Of a stretch of 64,000 nucleotides of DNA, positions 8,788-17,693 are shown piece by piece. The stretch's first letter is position 1. Each line of letters opens with the position of its first letter. Position numbers and translations under genes: made by a program. The notes under the pieces are model-generated. The model saw nothing but the letters and a program-made list of their open reading frames with translations, was not told the origin of the DNA and made no database searches. Source of the stretch: Candidatus Neomarinimicrobiota bacterium (GTDB lineage Bacteria; Fidelibacterota; Marinisomatia; Marinisomatales; TCS55); contig JABIDL010000022.1 in assembly GCA_018651745.1 (NCBI GenBank), positions 43,294 through 107,293 on the forward strand, in the 5' to 3' direction.

Positions 8788-9750
8788 CTACAAACGAATT
8801 GCAAGCGTATCTCGGAAGACGCCGCTGGCGCCAAAATTTTCCTTAAATCGGGCCAATCCTCTGTTGGGCGCTCCGTTCACAGTAAATGTGCCAAAATCAA
8901 AAGTAGTAATACCGTTATTAATCGCCCATTTAAAAATGGAAAAAAATAACAAATTAATAGGCCTATGCTCTTGAAAAGATTCATCATGACAAATATAAAA
9001 CGCAAGGGCGACATTCTTCTTTACAAGGAAATTGACCACGCCCGCGATCATATCATTGCCCAAGTATGCGCCGAATAAAACAATTTTGTCAGGGAAAAAT
9101 TCTGCGAGCACCTTTAATTCTTTAAGTGAATGGGTCGGTGAAACATTATGTCTAATGCTCAGATTTTTTTCAAGAATGCCGTAAAAAATATCCCAATCGT
9201 TGCTTGGTCTAATTTTAACACCTGATTTTTCAGCCTTCCGAACCGCAGTGCGGTGGGTCGGTTTGAACTTTTTTAATATCAATTCTTCTGATGATTCTAA
9301 TTCAAGAATGCTGGTCACATTCCTTTGATCATATTCAAATCCTTTTGACAGGAGACAAAAATTCATGTACTCAGATGGACTCTCAAGGTAAATCATGGGA
9401 GGAGGTGTGAGTCGAATACCATCAAATCCAGTCGATTTTGCATACTCAATTAATGTATCGGTAATTTCTTCAGCATCAGAAAATGTTAATCCGCTTTGAA
9501 CAATCAACGATCCAAAGGATGCCCCAGGGTGTGAATGAAGAAATCTGCCAGAATCGTTAATAACTTCGGCAGCGGGAAATAACGCTATTGGAATTCCCTT
9601 TTTCAAAAGAATCAGGCTATGATCCTTGAATCGTCCAGATGGATGATAGCTTAAAAACTTTCGCGTATGGAACAAAGTTCCGTTATTGGACTGGGATATA
9701 AAATTATCCCACGACTTTGCGTCCTTCTCGTTATAGGGTTTGATATTCAT
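8788..9750 (-). CDS. FemAB-like / GNAT-fold peptidyl- or acyltransferase
   Basis: The start was chosen at 9750 (MNIKPYNEKDAKSWDNFI), the usual first residues of this family; an upstream in-frame ATG at 9795 adds 15 non-family residues. In the 320-residue protein, the block FKPTHRTAVRKAEKSGVKI and the C-terminal HRPINLLFFSIFKWAINNG, FDFGTFTVNGAPNRGLARFKENFG match the PF13480 acetyltransferase-6/FemAB pattern, including the K-x2-F-x3-P/R-end signature. Family members attach amino acids to lipid II or acylate sugars and surface molecules. Its place at the head of a flippase and glycosyltransferase operon suggests modification of the surface glycan. The exact donor is unknown. Confidence 0.7.
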   Translation of the reverse strand: MNIKPYNEKDAKSWDNFISQSNNGTLFHTRKFLSYHPSGRFKDHSLILLKKGIPIALFPAAEVINDSGRFLHSHPGASFGSLIVQSGLTFSDAEEITDTLIEYAKSTGFDGIRLTPPPMIYLESPSEYMNFCLLSKGFEYDQRNVTSILELESSEELILKKFKPTHRTAVRKAEKSGVKIRPSNDWDIFYGILEKNLSIRHNVSPTHSLKELKVLAEFFPDKIVLFGAYLGNDMIAGVVNFLVKKNVALAFYICHDESFQEHRPINLLFFSIFKWAINNGITTFDFGTFTVNGAPNRGLARFKENFGASGVFRDTLAIRL

Positions 9751-9873
9751 CAATTTATTCGAAATGAAACTAATAATGCCGAGGGTTAGTTCCATAGATA
9801 AACAGTTGTTTCAATCTAACTTGTATCTCGGGAACAGTCCCATTAATTTGATATCCTAGCTTTAAGGCAAACA

Positions 9874-11151
9874 ATGGCAGAAATCCTTATACAAAACGTT
9901 ATAGCAAGATCTATCCTTGATTCTCGAGGAAATCCGACAGTGGAAGTGGATGTCATTTTATCTGACGGAACTCTGGGACGCGCTGCGGTTCCATCCGGTG
10001 CATCTACCGGGACCTACGAAGCTGTAGAAATACGGGATAAAAATCCAAAAAAATACTTAGGGGAAAGTGTTGATATTGCTATACAAAATGTCATATCCCA
10101 TTTATCGCCTGCTGTTATTGGACTCGATCCTAATAACCAATCGAAGCTAGATAAAGCATTAATTGATGCTGACGGTACAGACAATAAATCAAATTTAGGT
10201 GCAAATTCAATTTTAGGTGTTTCGATTGCAGCCGCAAAAGCATCCGCTACGAGCAAGGGTATTCCTCTTTACAAACATTTATCAAGCGGTTTAAATCCTC
10301 TCCTTCCCATTCCAATGATGAATATCCTTAACGGTGGAACCCACGCCGACAACAATGTAGACATACAGGAGTTCATGGTGTTCCCCGTAGAAGCCCATTC
10401 ATTTTCAGAGGCGCTACAAATGGGCACAGAAACATTCCATCATTTGAAATCCGTCTTAAAAAAGCGCGGGTTAAATACGTCGGTGGGAGACGAAGGTGGC
10501 TTTGCACCTAACTTGCGTTCTAACGAGGAAGCTGTGGAAATCATTTTAGAAGCGACTGAGCAGGCAGGGCATTCTCAATTGCCGCTCGCTTTGGATGTTG
10601 CGGCTAATGAAATATATGAAGATGGAAAATATCAGCTCAGATCTGAAAATAAGTCGTTATCCTCAGAAGAAATGGTGGTTTATTTAAGTGATTTAGTAAA
10701 CCAATATCCTATCATTTCAATAGAAGATGGGTTGAACGAGGATGATTGGGGCGGCTGGAAATTGCTAACGGAAGAGCTCGGTGGAAAAATCCAAATAATT
10801 GGAGACGACCTCACCGTAACCAATCCTAAACGACTTGACCGGGCCATTAACGAAAATTCAATGAATGGAATCTTAATAAAATTGAATCAAATTGGAACAC
10901 TTACCGAAACTTTGGCAGTCATTGAACAAGCCAAAAATGCAGGTTATAGCGCCGTTATTTCTCACCGATCCGGCGAGACCGAAGATACAACTATTGCCGA
11001 TGTTGCCGTAGCAACCGCTGTCGGACAAATTAAAACGGGATCGGCGTCAAGAACAGATAGAACTGCAAAATACAATCAATTGATTCGGATTGAAGAAGAA
11101 CTTGGTAGTGACGCTATTTTCGCCGGTATGAATGTGTTGGGAAAGTCATGA
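9874..11151 (+). CDS. eno: Enolase (phosphopyruvate hydratase)
   Basis: The 425-residue protein is full length for bacterial enolase. It catalyses 2-phosphoglycerate to phosphoenolpyruvate in glycolysis and gluconeogenesis. Hallmarks are [14 protein letters not shown] (N-domain), [10 protein letters not shown] loop residues, [26 protein letters not shown] (catalytic Glu), [14 protein letters not shown] and [11 protein letters not shown] (Mg2+ ligands). The signature [15 protein letters not shown] (catalytic Lys) is present, as is [18 protein letters not shown]. It overlaps the following FtsB-like gene by 4 bases (ATGA), which suggests co-translation with a division gene. Confidence 0.97.
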   Translation: MAEILIQNVIARSILDSRGNPTVEVDVILSDGTLGRAAVPSGASTGTYEAVEIRDKNPKKYLGESVDIAIQNVISHLSPAVIGLDPNNQSKLDKALIDADGTDNKSNLGANSILGVSIAAAKASATSKGIPLYKHLSSGLNPLLPIPMMNILNGGTHADNNVDIQEFMVFPVEAHSFSEALQMGTETFHHLKSVLKKRGLNTSVGDEGGFAPNLRSNEEAVEIILEATEQAGHSQLPLALDVAANEIYEDGKYQLRSENKSLSSEEMVVYLSDLVNQYPIISIEDGLNEDDWGGWKLLTEELGGKIQIIGDDLTVTNPKRLDRAINENSMNGILIKLNQIGTLTETLAVIEQAKNAGYSAVISHRSGETEDTTIADVAVATAVGQIKTGSASRTDRTAKYNQLIRIEEELGSDAIFAGMNVLGKS

Positions 11152-11492
11152 GGAGGCGACAAAAAATAAGAACGGCGAACAGAAATAAATCATCCGCAAA
11201 TTTGCAAAGAAAAATCATTCGGGCTTTTCTAATCCTTGGCGGCGTAGCGCTTTTAATAATTTTTATTTTCGGGGACCATGGCGTTCTGCAACTTTACCAA
11301 TTACGCAATGAACGCGCAGAAACTCAAGAACAGATTAATTCACTTCGGAATCAAAGAATTAAATTAGAAAGTGAAAAACACAGGCTGGAAACTGATTATG
11401 ATTATATTGAACAACTAGCCCGTGAAAAATTCAGAATGGCGAAAAAAGGTGAAAAAGTATTTAAAGTAATCGAGAAAGATTCAGGATCTTAA
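11148..11492 (+). CDS. FtsB/DivIC-family septum formation protein
   Basis: The 114-residue protein has a basic cytoplasmic N-terminus (residues 1-29), one transmembrane helix (about 30-47, [16 protein letters not shown]) and a coiled coil (about 55-90, [18 protein letters not shown]). It ends with the conserved [24 protein letters not shown] motif of FtsB/DivIC proteins. Members join the FtsL-FtsQ complex at the septum. Location after eno is the same as in many bacteria (eno-ftsB), which supports the call. Start and eno stop overlap in ATGA. It converges with the next gene, overlapping its stop by 4 bases. Confidence 0.85.
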   Translation: MRRRQKIRTANRNKSSANLQRKIIRAFLILGGVALLIIFIFGDHGVLQLYQLRNERAETQEQINSLRNQRIKLESEKHRLETDYDYIEQLAREKFRMAKKGEKVFKVIEKDSGS

Positions 11493-12079
11493 AACCCAAG
11501 AGAGAAATACACTCGATCGCCACCCATTTTCCCGGTACACATTAATTCAACCCCTTTTGGTTTTGATTTAAAATCATAAATCAATTCTGCCATCACAGAT
11601 TTTTTGGGCCCGATAATTGCAAGGTCTTGATGTTTACCCTCAAATGGATTTAACTCGCCTTTCCTTTCTCCGGACTCTTTTAATTTTATGAGAGCCATCG
11701 CCGAAAAATCTAAATCCTTAGATTGGTGAGTATTGGTAATTTTTAGCTTTAACTTAATGCGTTTCCCATTTTTATCGGCACTTATTAGTTTATATTTTGC
11801 ATTATCTGCGGACTGTTCTTCTCCGATTGCTAGCGCTACCCGCCCTTCCTCTAGATATTCAATAGGGATATAAAATTCTAATGTTGCTTTTACAAATTTC
11901 CCCGATCTGTCTTTCTTTAGTTTTATAATTTTTGTTCCGGGATAAATTTGCCCAACTGCAGATTTTTTATTTACTCTTGGGTTTGGATAAACGCCTGTTT
12001 TTTTAATTACTTCTGTTTCCTGCCCTTGAATCATCCAAAAGGAAGCTGTAAAACAGAGGATAGTTTTTTTCCAAAACAT
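11489..12079 (-). CDS. Exported protein with SH3-like N-domain, unknown function
   Basis: The 196-residue protein has a signal peptide (residues 1-20, ending WMIQGQ). Residues about 28-77 (GVYPNPRVNKKSAVGQIYPGTKIIKL to FYIPIEYLEEG) look like a bacterial SH3-type fold. A second beta domain at about 80-196 contains YKLISADKNGKRIKLKLKITN, like the DUF4352-type immunoglobulin-like exported proteins. The gene follows the MotB-like gene by 3 bases on the same strand, so it is likely the last gene of a motA-motB-orf operon. A periplasmic or envelope role linked to the stator complex is possible but not shown. Confidence 0.5.
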   Translation of the reverse strand: MFWKKTILCFTASFWMIQGQETEVIKKTGVYPNPRVNKKSAVGQIYPGTKIIKLKKDRSGKFVKATLEFYIPIEYLEEGRVALAIGEEQSADNAKYKLISADKNGKRIKLKLKITNTHQSKDLDFSAMALIKLKESGERKGELNPFEGKHQDLAIIGPKKSVMAELIYDFKSKPKGVELMCTGKMGGDRVYFSLGF

Positions 12080-12082
12080 ATC

Positions 12083-12808
12083 TTATAGCGTAAGTGTATT
12101 TGTTTTTATAAAAGCATCAAGATATATCTCAACGCGTCTGTTTTTTGCCCTCGCATCTAACAGTTCTCCATTTGCTTTCCCCATACCGTTAATATCCACA
12201 GCAGGCCGAAATTCGCCATACCCCATTGCTGAAAATTTACTTTCTTCTATACGTGAAAAGTCGGATAACAATTTTACAATATTCAAAGCTCTGGATGTGG
12301 AAAGATCCCAATTGGATTTAAATTTTGCACGGGCGGGTAGCGACAAATCGTCCGTATGCCCCTCACATCGTATTTCTACATTCAGGTAGCCTCCGCGTTT
12401 TTCAATAGCAGATAAAAGATTTACGTATTTATCATCATCGTAAACATTTAACACTTTTGATACACGAATAATTCCGCCTATCTGCCTTAGCAAAGGATAG
12501 ACAATCGGCTGCACTTCAGCATCCATAGATTGAAAAAGTTTGCCACTAGCCATGGTGATTTTGACTCCTTTTGTTACTCTATCAACTGACACATAAGATG
12601 ATTCCACATTTTCTTTGAGTTGAATATATGTTTCGTCTAATAACATATTTATAACTCTATCAATGTGTTTTTCAGCATCGTTAAGGATAACGAGTAATAA
12701 AATGAAGAATGTTAATAACAGCGTAACAAGATCAGCATATGTTATCGCCCATGAAGTGCTTTGAGCCTTGGCCTCTTTTGCCGTGGTACCGTAATCGCCG
12801 GAGCTCAT
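12083..12808 (-). CDS. motB: MotB-like stator protein with OmpA peptidoglycan-binding domain
   Basis: The 241-residue protein has one transmembrane helix at about 22-42 carrying the essential proton-binding aspartate, Asp26 in WAITYADLVTLLL. A plug/linker is followed by an OmpA/MotB C-domain with VEIRCEGHTDD, NWDLSTSRALNIV and DARAKNRRVEIYL. Pairing with the MotA-like gene, 3 bases upstream on the same strand, is typical of H+-driven stators. No flagellar structural gene is in the window. The pair could drive a flagellum encoded elsewhere or act as a Tol/Exb/Gld-type energiser. The family call is firm; the partner is not known. Confidence 0.85.
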   Translation of the reverse strand: MSSGDYGTTAKEAKAQSTSWAITYADLVTLLLTFFILLLVILNDAEKHIDRVINMLLDETYIQLKENVESSYVSVDRVTKGVKITMASGKLFQSMDAEVQPIVYPLLRQIGGIIRVSKVLNVYDDDKYVNLLSAIEKRGGYLNVEIRCEGHTDDLSLPARAKFKSNWDLSTSRALNIVKLLSDFSRIEESKFSAMGYGEFRPAVDINGMGKANGELLDARAKNRRVEIYLDAFIKTNTLTL

Positions 12809-12811
12809 TTA

Positions 12812-13618
12812 TCAATCCTCATCTTGTCGTATAGATCTAGGAACAAACGTCATAAGTTTTTCACGCATTAGAATGGGGTGTTCTTTGGCATGAATACTTA
12901 TAATTCCTTCAACAACAATATTTTTAAGCATTATTTCTTCTTGAGATTTACGTGTCAGTTTTCCACCAATCGGCAAAAAAAGAAGATTTGCAAGAAGCAC
13001 TCCATAAAAAGTTGTAATGAGTGCTAGCCCCATTCCACCTAGAAGTTCTGCAAATTTTTGAGCGACATCAAAATTCATACTGTCCACCTCACCGGAACCT
13101 CCAAAATTATTCATCATCACAATAAGTCCCATTACAGTCCCCAACATTCCAAACGCTGGCGCATACGCTCCCATGTAGAAAAATATTTCCTGTCCCATGC
13201 CGTGACGTTGTTGAATGTTATTCATTTCCAGGTTTAAGTAATTCCTTAATCGGCCCGGATCGCGTTCGTTAATGGCAAGCTCAATCCCGCTCTTTAAAAA
13301 ATGATCCTCAATTGTTGGTAAATCCGCTTCCAAAGAAAGAACACCATTTTTCCGTGCTTTTTCTCCTTTTTCAACTAATTCGGTAATTGTACCAAGATAA
13401 TCATGATTATCAGCTATGAAAACATTCTTGAATACTTTAAACAGCCCCAAAACATTTTTTAGTGGATAATTAACGAGAGTGGCTGCAAGGGTTCCACCCA
13501 ATACTATTAATATCGAATTTCCATTGAAAAACCAGTAGAGATCTCCACCTCCACGAAGCACACCAACCACAATGATGGCTATACCTGATAAAAGTCCTAT
13601 TGCTGTCCCAAAATCCAT
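12812..13618 (-). CDS. motA: MotA-like stator protein
   Basis: The 268-residue membrane protein opens MDFGTAIGLLSGIAIIVVGVLRGG, the start typical of MotA/PomA. Four hydrophobic segments are placed at about 4-22, 32-50, 150-170 and 185-205. The cytoplasmic loop contains the conserved ENDPGRLR-like segment INERDPGRLRNYLNLE. YMGAYAPAFGMLGTVMGLIVMM and ELLGGMGLALITTFYGVLLANLLFLPI are the TM3/TM4 signatures. Together with MotB it forms the ion-conducting stator that transforms proton or sodium flux into torque or force. It is the first gene of the three-gene unit ending at 11489. Confidence 0.88.
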   Translation of the reverse strand: MDFGTAIGLLSGIAIIVVGVLRGGGDLYWFFNGNSILIVLGGTLAATLVNYPLKNVLGLFKVFKNVFIADNHDYLGTITELVEKGEKARKNGVLSLEADLPTIEDHFLKSGIELAINERDPGRLRNYLNLEMNNIQQRHGMGQEIFFYMGAYAPAFGMLGTVMGLIVMMNNFGGSGEVDSMNFDVAQKFAELLGGMGLALITTFYGVLLANLLFLPIGGKLTRKSQEEIMLKNIVVEGIISIHAKEHPILMREKLMTFVPRSIRQDED

Positions 13619-13686
13619 TTTCGCTCCAAACTAATCATGTTTTGAATTATTTACGTTATGATATTGCAGAAGAGTCGGGCAAGATA

Positions 13687-14511
13687 TCAATCTTTTTTCT
13701 CTTCCTCGGATAAGAGTTGGCTAATTTCTTGCAGTCTTTCTTTTTCGTAGTCGCCGAGGCCCTGATACCCAGATTGATTCATTTTATCAAGGATTTGGTT
13801 CATTTCTTGTTTTAACATGGTTCGGCGCTGTTCTTTTCGTTCCTCTACTTGAGATTTAATATTGACTACTTTTCGCCTAAAGTTAATAGACAATCCTTTC
13901 CAATAGTGTGAATATTTTAAATATATATATCCAATAGCCATTCCGGACAAATGGGCTAAATGACTAATATTTGATGTGGCTGTCATTGAAGATAGGAACG
14001 CAACTACTCCCAAAAATATTACAAGCCATTTCACTTTTACAGGAATAATAAAATATAAAAGAACGGTGCGGTTGGGAAACATGAGTCCGTAAGCAAGCAA
14101 TACACCATATACCGCACCACTCGCGCCAATAAGGATTATTGCGGAGTTTCCTGCGTTTACTAATAACCAAATCAATCCTGATCCAACTCCCGTAAGAAAA
14201 TAATATTTGAGAAATTCCGACCGCCCCCAGATATTTTCCATTTCTGACCCAAACATCCATAAAACAAACATATTGATAGCCACATGCATAAATCCACCAT
14301 GAATAAACATGTAGGTAATCGGTTGCCAGATTTTTGGCCAAACGGTGCCGGGGGATAATCCAAATATTGTACTTAAGTCAATTTGATTTTGACCAAACGT
14401 AGATAGTGCCCACAATCCCAGATTAATTGCAATCAAGGTTTTAATTGCATCTGTAAACATTCGTGGTCGATGCGGAATATTCCCATGTTCAGATTGAAAT
14501 TGATATCTCAT
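13687..14511 (-). CDS. Rhomboid-family intramembrane serine protease
   Basis: The 274-residue protein has six hydrophobic segments, with WQPITYMFIHGGFMHVAINMFVLW containing the HxxxN oxyanion region. The catalytic serine lies in LIGASGAVYGVLLAYG (GxSG) and the catalytic histidine in NISHLAHLSGMAIGYIYLK. A basic, coiled C-terminal tail (about 215-274) is cytoplasmic. The enzyme cleaves transmembrane substrates inside the membrane. It overlaps the next upstream gene (14508-15380) by 4 bases, so they are co-translated. Confidence 0.88.
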   Translation of the reverse strand: MRYQFQSEHGNIPHRPRMFTDAIKTLIAINLGLWALSTFGQNQIDLSTIFGLSPGTVWPKIWQPITYMFIHGGFMHVAINMFVLWMFGSEMENIWGRSEFLKYYFLTGVGSGLIWLLVNAGNSAIILIGASGAVYGVLLAYGLMFPNRTVLLYFIIPVKVKWLVIFLGVVAFLSSMTATSNISHLAHLSGMAIGYIYLKYSHYWKGLSINFRRKVVNIKSQVEERKEQRRTMLKQEMNQILDKMNQSGYQGLGDYEKERLQEISQLLSEEEKKD

Positions 14512-15380
14512 TGGGCAAGTAAGGTTAGTGATTTTTTTAGTTTATTTTTGTTAAGGGGATTCAATAAAGGCGTCATTGCGCTTGGTGAAGCCTCCGGAAC
14601 ATTAAGCTGAGGCATCGTGAAAAGTTCTACGCTAATACCTAGTTTTTCCTTGGACATGAGCGCTCCATATAGCGTACTCACAAAAAAATCTCTCGGTAAA
14701 AAACCTGAAATATTGTCAATGCCGTATTCAATGAGCCCATCACGAATAATGGTTGCGCAACTGCGATTCCAAAACTTGAAGTCCCTATATTTTTCTGGAT
14801 GCTTCGGGTCAGTTGGGGTAGAATGTATGGTTTTAAGTTCGCGATGGTAAATGCCTGCTAATTTATCTGTATCTATTCCGGTAAGTCTCAATACATGAAT
14901 CGTTCGCATGAAGTTCCTACCAAATTTATCATAATAATCTCGACCATCCACATCCAACTCAAACATTCCACTTTCGGGAGAGGGAGCAAATTCTCCCAAG
15001 GCAGGGCGATAAAAATATTCCTCACTAGTGATAACTTCATTTTCATTTAACAAGTGCGAAAAGTTAAATATTTCGCCATTCACGCTTATGGCATTATGAC
15101 CAAAGGTTGATGTCCGATATTTAACCAACCGTTCATTATAATATAAATCAACTACCGGATTAGCGGGGTCGGGGTCGTCCGGCCACATAATGATAATAGG
15201 CTCTTCGCGCATATAATCTTTTTGCGAAAGTTCGCGAGCGAAAACCCGCTTATCTTTCCAATGAGATAAATATCCATCCCATATTATCCTGTCTTTATAG
15301 TATTTTTCTCCATCTGACCCTTCCACAAATGTTTCAGAATCCGAATGGCGTAAAATACCCCTAATGGTTTTCTCACTCAT
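14508..15380 (-). CDS. Possible Lnb/DUF4105-like cysteine hydrolase, unknown function
   Basis: The 290-residue protein has no signal peptide or transmembrane helix. I see a pair of conserved-looking blocks, STFGHNAISVNGEIFNF and, about 110 residues later, KFWNRSCATIIRDGLIEYGI. The His-then-Cys arrangement (GHNAI, then NxxCxTIIRD) recalls permuted papain-fold proteins of the DUF4105/Lnb type, where GHxAI supplies the histidine and NCTTxIRD the cysteine. This is pattern inference, not a firm domain assignment. It overlaps the rhomboid gene and lies one base from recO, so the three (recO, this gene, rhomboid) appear to be one operon. Confidence 0.45.
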   Translation of the reverse strand: MSEKTIRGILRHSDSETFVEGSDGEKYYKDRIIWDGYLSHWKDKRVFARELSQKDYMREEPIIIMWPDDPDPANPVVDLYYNERLVKYRTSTFGHNAISVNGEIFNFSHLLNENEVITSEEYFYRPALGEFAPSPESGMFELDVDGRDYYDKFGRNFMRTIHVLRLTGIDTDKLAGIYHRELKTIHSTPTDPKHPEKYRDFKFWNRSCATIIRDGLIEYGIDNISGFLPRDFFVSTLYGALMSKEKLGISVELFTMPQLNVPEASPSAMTPLLNPLNKNKLKKSLTLLAQ

Positions 15381-15381
15381 T

Positions 15382-16086
15382 TTATTGGACTATTTGTCTC
15401 ATCACTTTGATTGCATTTAGTTCTCCCAAACCGTCAAAGTGAATCCGAAAATGGGTAGTGAGGTAGTTACTTATCGCTTTGCGATCGCTTGCCGGGATTT
15501 TGAAAGATTCAATTTCTTTGACAAATGAACTCTCCGAAATTCGGGTGGTCTGTAAATAGGTTAATATATTCATAGCATTGTCTGATTTTACCAAACCTGA
15601 AGAAGTAGATATAATAAACTTATCTGCTTTAAGATCCGGTTTGAAACCCAAAATTTCCAGCAACTTTAATTGATAATACCAAAACACCATATTCAACCTG
15701 ATTGGTTGTGTGTCCACCAATCTAAGAACGTGAATCATTTCTTCAAATAAATCTATGTGAGGATCTTCTCCAGTGAGTGTTTTATCAGTTATTTCGAGTA
15801 TAGCCATTCCATAAGATATTTTTTTCATATCATCCTGAATCATCGACCATCTCTCACGGAACCCTATTTTAGACATGGTATGCAAATCTCTGTTAGGCTT
15901 ATGATAAAACATCAAATCTAGATAAGACAACGGCTGAAGATGGGCAGAAGATGTTGACTTTTTTCTGCGCGCACCTCGAGCAATAATACTGATCTTCCCA
16001 TAGTCCTTTGTAAAACATCTGGCAATGATGCTGGTATCACCATAGGGAAATCGTTTTAAGACAACAGCCGGCGTGGAAACAATCAT
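15382..16086 (-). CDS. recO: DNA repair protein RecO
   Basis: The 234-residue protein starts IVSTPAVVLKRFPYGDTSIIARCFTKDYGKISIIARGARRKKS, the N-terminal OB-fold of RecO. It continues with QPLSYLDLMFYHKPNRDLHTMSKI and an alpha-helical domain with a later FKPDLKADKFIISTSSGLVK segment; the four-cysteine zinc site found in many RecO proteins is not evident. RecO loads RecA on RecR/SSB-coated single-stranded DNA and anneals strands. It is close to proS (40 bases) and to the 290-residue gene downstream (1 base). Confidence 0.85.
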   Translation of the reverse strand: MIVSTPAVVLKRFPYGDTSIIARCFTKDYGKISIIARGARRKKSTSSAHLQPLSYLDLMFYHKPNRDLHTMSKIGFRERWSMIQDDMKKISYGMAILEITDKTLTGEDPHIDLFEEMIHVLRLVDTQPIRLNMVFWYYQLKLLEILGFKPDLKADKFIISTSSGLVKSDNAMNILTYLQTTRISESSFVKEIESFKIPASDRKAISNYLTTHFRIHFDGLGELNAIKVMRQIVQ

Positions 16087-16126
16087 GCGCGGGCTTTATC
16101 CGACGCTATCCAATTAGAATTAATTG

Positions 16127-17593
16127 CTAATATGCCTTTGCAAAAACAACTTCATGTTTTGCCGGTTCCCCGGAATAAATACAATTCAATCCCTTTGGAT
16201 TACTATCAATAGGAATACAGCGAATTGTAGCTTTGGTTTCGGTTTTTATGGCCATTTCTGTTTCTTCGGTGCCATCCCATCCACATCTTACAAAACCACC
16301 GCTATCTTTAATAAAGGATTTAAATTCATCATATGAATTAATTTTTTGTGTGTTTTCATTTCGGAAAGATAGAGCCTGCTGATATAAACCATTTTGAATT
16401 TCATCAAGAAGCTGAGAAATGGTCGCTAAAATAATTTCTGATTTAATGGATGTTTTATCTCCGGTATCTCGCCGAGCTAATACAACCGTGCCGCCTGCAA
16501 CATCTCTTGGACCAACTTCCAGCCGAAGTGGGACACCTTTCATTTCCCAATCGTTAAATTTAAACCCCGGGCTTTCTTCTCTATTATCAACTTCCACCCG
16601 AACACCACATTTTAATAGCGTTGCAACGATAGGTTTAATAAAGGTACCCACAGTCGTTTTATCTTGATCTGTTTTTCCAATCGGAATAACAATGACCTGA
16701 ACAGGTGCAATTTTTGGCGGAAGTCGAAGCCCCTTATCGTCACCATGTGCCATAATAATTGCGCCAATTAATCTAGTACTCACTCCCCAACTTGTTGCAT
16801 ACACAAGCTCTTCTTTATTGTCCTTTGTTTGGAATGTGACACCAAATGCTTTAGCAAAATTTTGTCCCAAGTTATGTGATGTTCCTGCCTGCAATGCGCG
16901 CTTATCCCCCATCATTGCTTCTATGCAATACGTTCTATCGGCTCCGGCAAATTTTTCCGATTCAGACTTTATTCCTGTCAACACAGGTAATGCTAAAAAA
17001 TCTTCCGCAAGTTTTCGGTAAATCTCAAGAATCTTCAGAGTCTCATCCTCCGCTTCTTCTGGGGTAGCGTGGGCAGTATGACCTTCCTGCCATAAAAATT
17101 CAGTCGTGCGAAGAAAAAGCCTAGTTCGCATTTCCCACCTTACAATATTCGCCCATTGATTGATTAATATTGGGAGATCGCGGTACGATTGAATCCACTT
17201 TTTATACATCGACCAAATTACCGTTTCTGACGTAGGACGAACGATAATCTCTTCTTCTAACTTTGAGTCCGGATCCACAACCAGATCATCATCAATCATT
17301 TTCAAACGAGTATGAGTTACCACGGCGCACTCTTTTGCAAACCCTTCGACATGTTCTGCTTCTTGTGCTAAAAATGATTTTGGAATGAAAAGTGGGAAAT
17401 AGGCGTTTTGATGCCCAGTTTCTGACAACATATTATCTAAAGATTGCTTAATATGCTCCCAAAGAGAAAAACCGTACGGCTTAATAACCATAGTTCCTTT
17501 TACGGGACCATAATCTGCAAGCCCGGCTTTAATTACCACATCGGTGTACCATGTGGCATAATCATTACTTTGTGGGGTAACTCCTTTAGACAT
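16127..17593 (-). CDS. proS: Prolyl-tRNA synthetase, archaeal/eukaryotic type
   Basis: The start is set at 17593 ([20 protein letters not shown]), giving 488 residues, the usual length of the type-3 enzyme; an upstream in-frame ATG at 17770 gives an unrelated 59-residue extension. Class II motif 2/3 blocks are visible in [43 protein letters not shown] and in [16 protein letters not shown]. The editing insertion of the E. coli-type enzyme is absent. The C-terminal domain ([18 protein letters not shown] to the final FAKAY, ending in Tyr) is characteristic of the archaeal/eukaryotic form. It charges tRNA-Pro. Confidence 0.95.
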   Translation of the reverse strand: MSKGVTPQSNDYATWYTDVVIKAGLADYGPVKGTMVIKPYGFSLWEHIKQSLDNMLSETGHQNAYFPLFIPKSFLAQEAEHVEGFAKECAVVTHTRLKMIDDDLVVDPDSKLEEEIIVRPTSETVIWSMYKKWIQSYRDLPILINQWANIVRWEMRTRLFLRTTEFLWQEGHTAHATPEEAEDETLKILEIYRKLAEDFLALPVLTGIKSESEKFAGADRTYCIEAMMGDKRALQAGTSHNLGQNFAKAFGVTFQTKDNKEELVYATSWGVSTRLIGAIIMAHGDDKGLRLPPKIAPVQVIVIPIGKTDQDKTTVGTFIKPIVATLLKCGVRVEVDNREESPGFKFNDWEMKGVPLRLEVGPRDVAGGTVVLARRDTGDKTSIKSEIILATISQLLDEIQNGLYQQALSFRNENTQKINSYDEFKSFIKDSGGFVRCGWDGTEETEMAIKTETKATIRCIPIDSNPKGLNCIYSGEPAKHEVVFAKAY

Positions 17594-17693
17594 AAAAAAC
17601 TTTTTTTTCTTTTGATGATAAGTTCTGAAATTAGTAGGGTTCAATAAACCAATCAAAGGAATTGTACCCTCTTTATTACAATGGGAAAAACAC

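Noticed and set aside
16127..17593. Archaeal/eukaryotic-type ProRS as evidence of recent transfer from archaea
   Set aside because: This form of ProRS is widespread among bacteria, and base composition here does not differ visibly from its neighbours.
17594..17693. T-box leader ahead of proS
   Set aside because: The 100-base divergent region is too short and lacks the T-box sequence and specifier structure.
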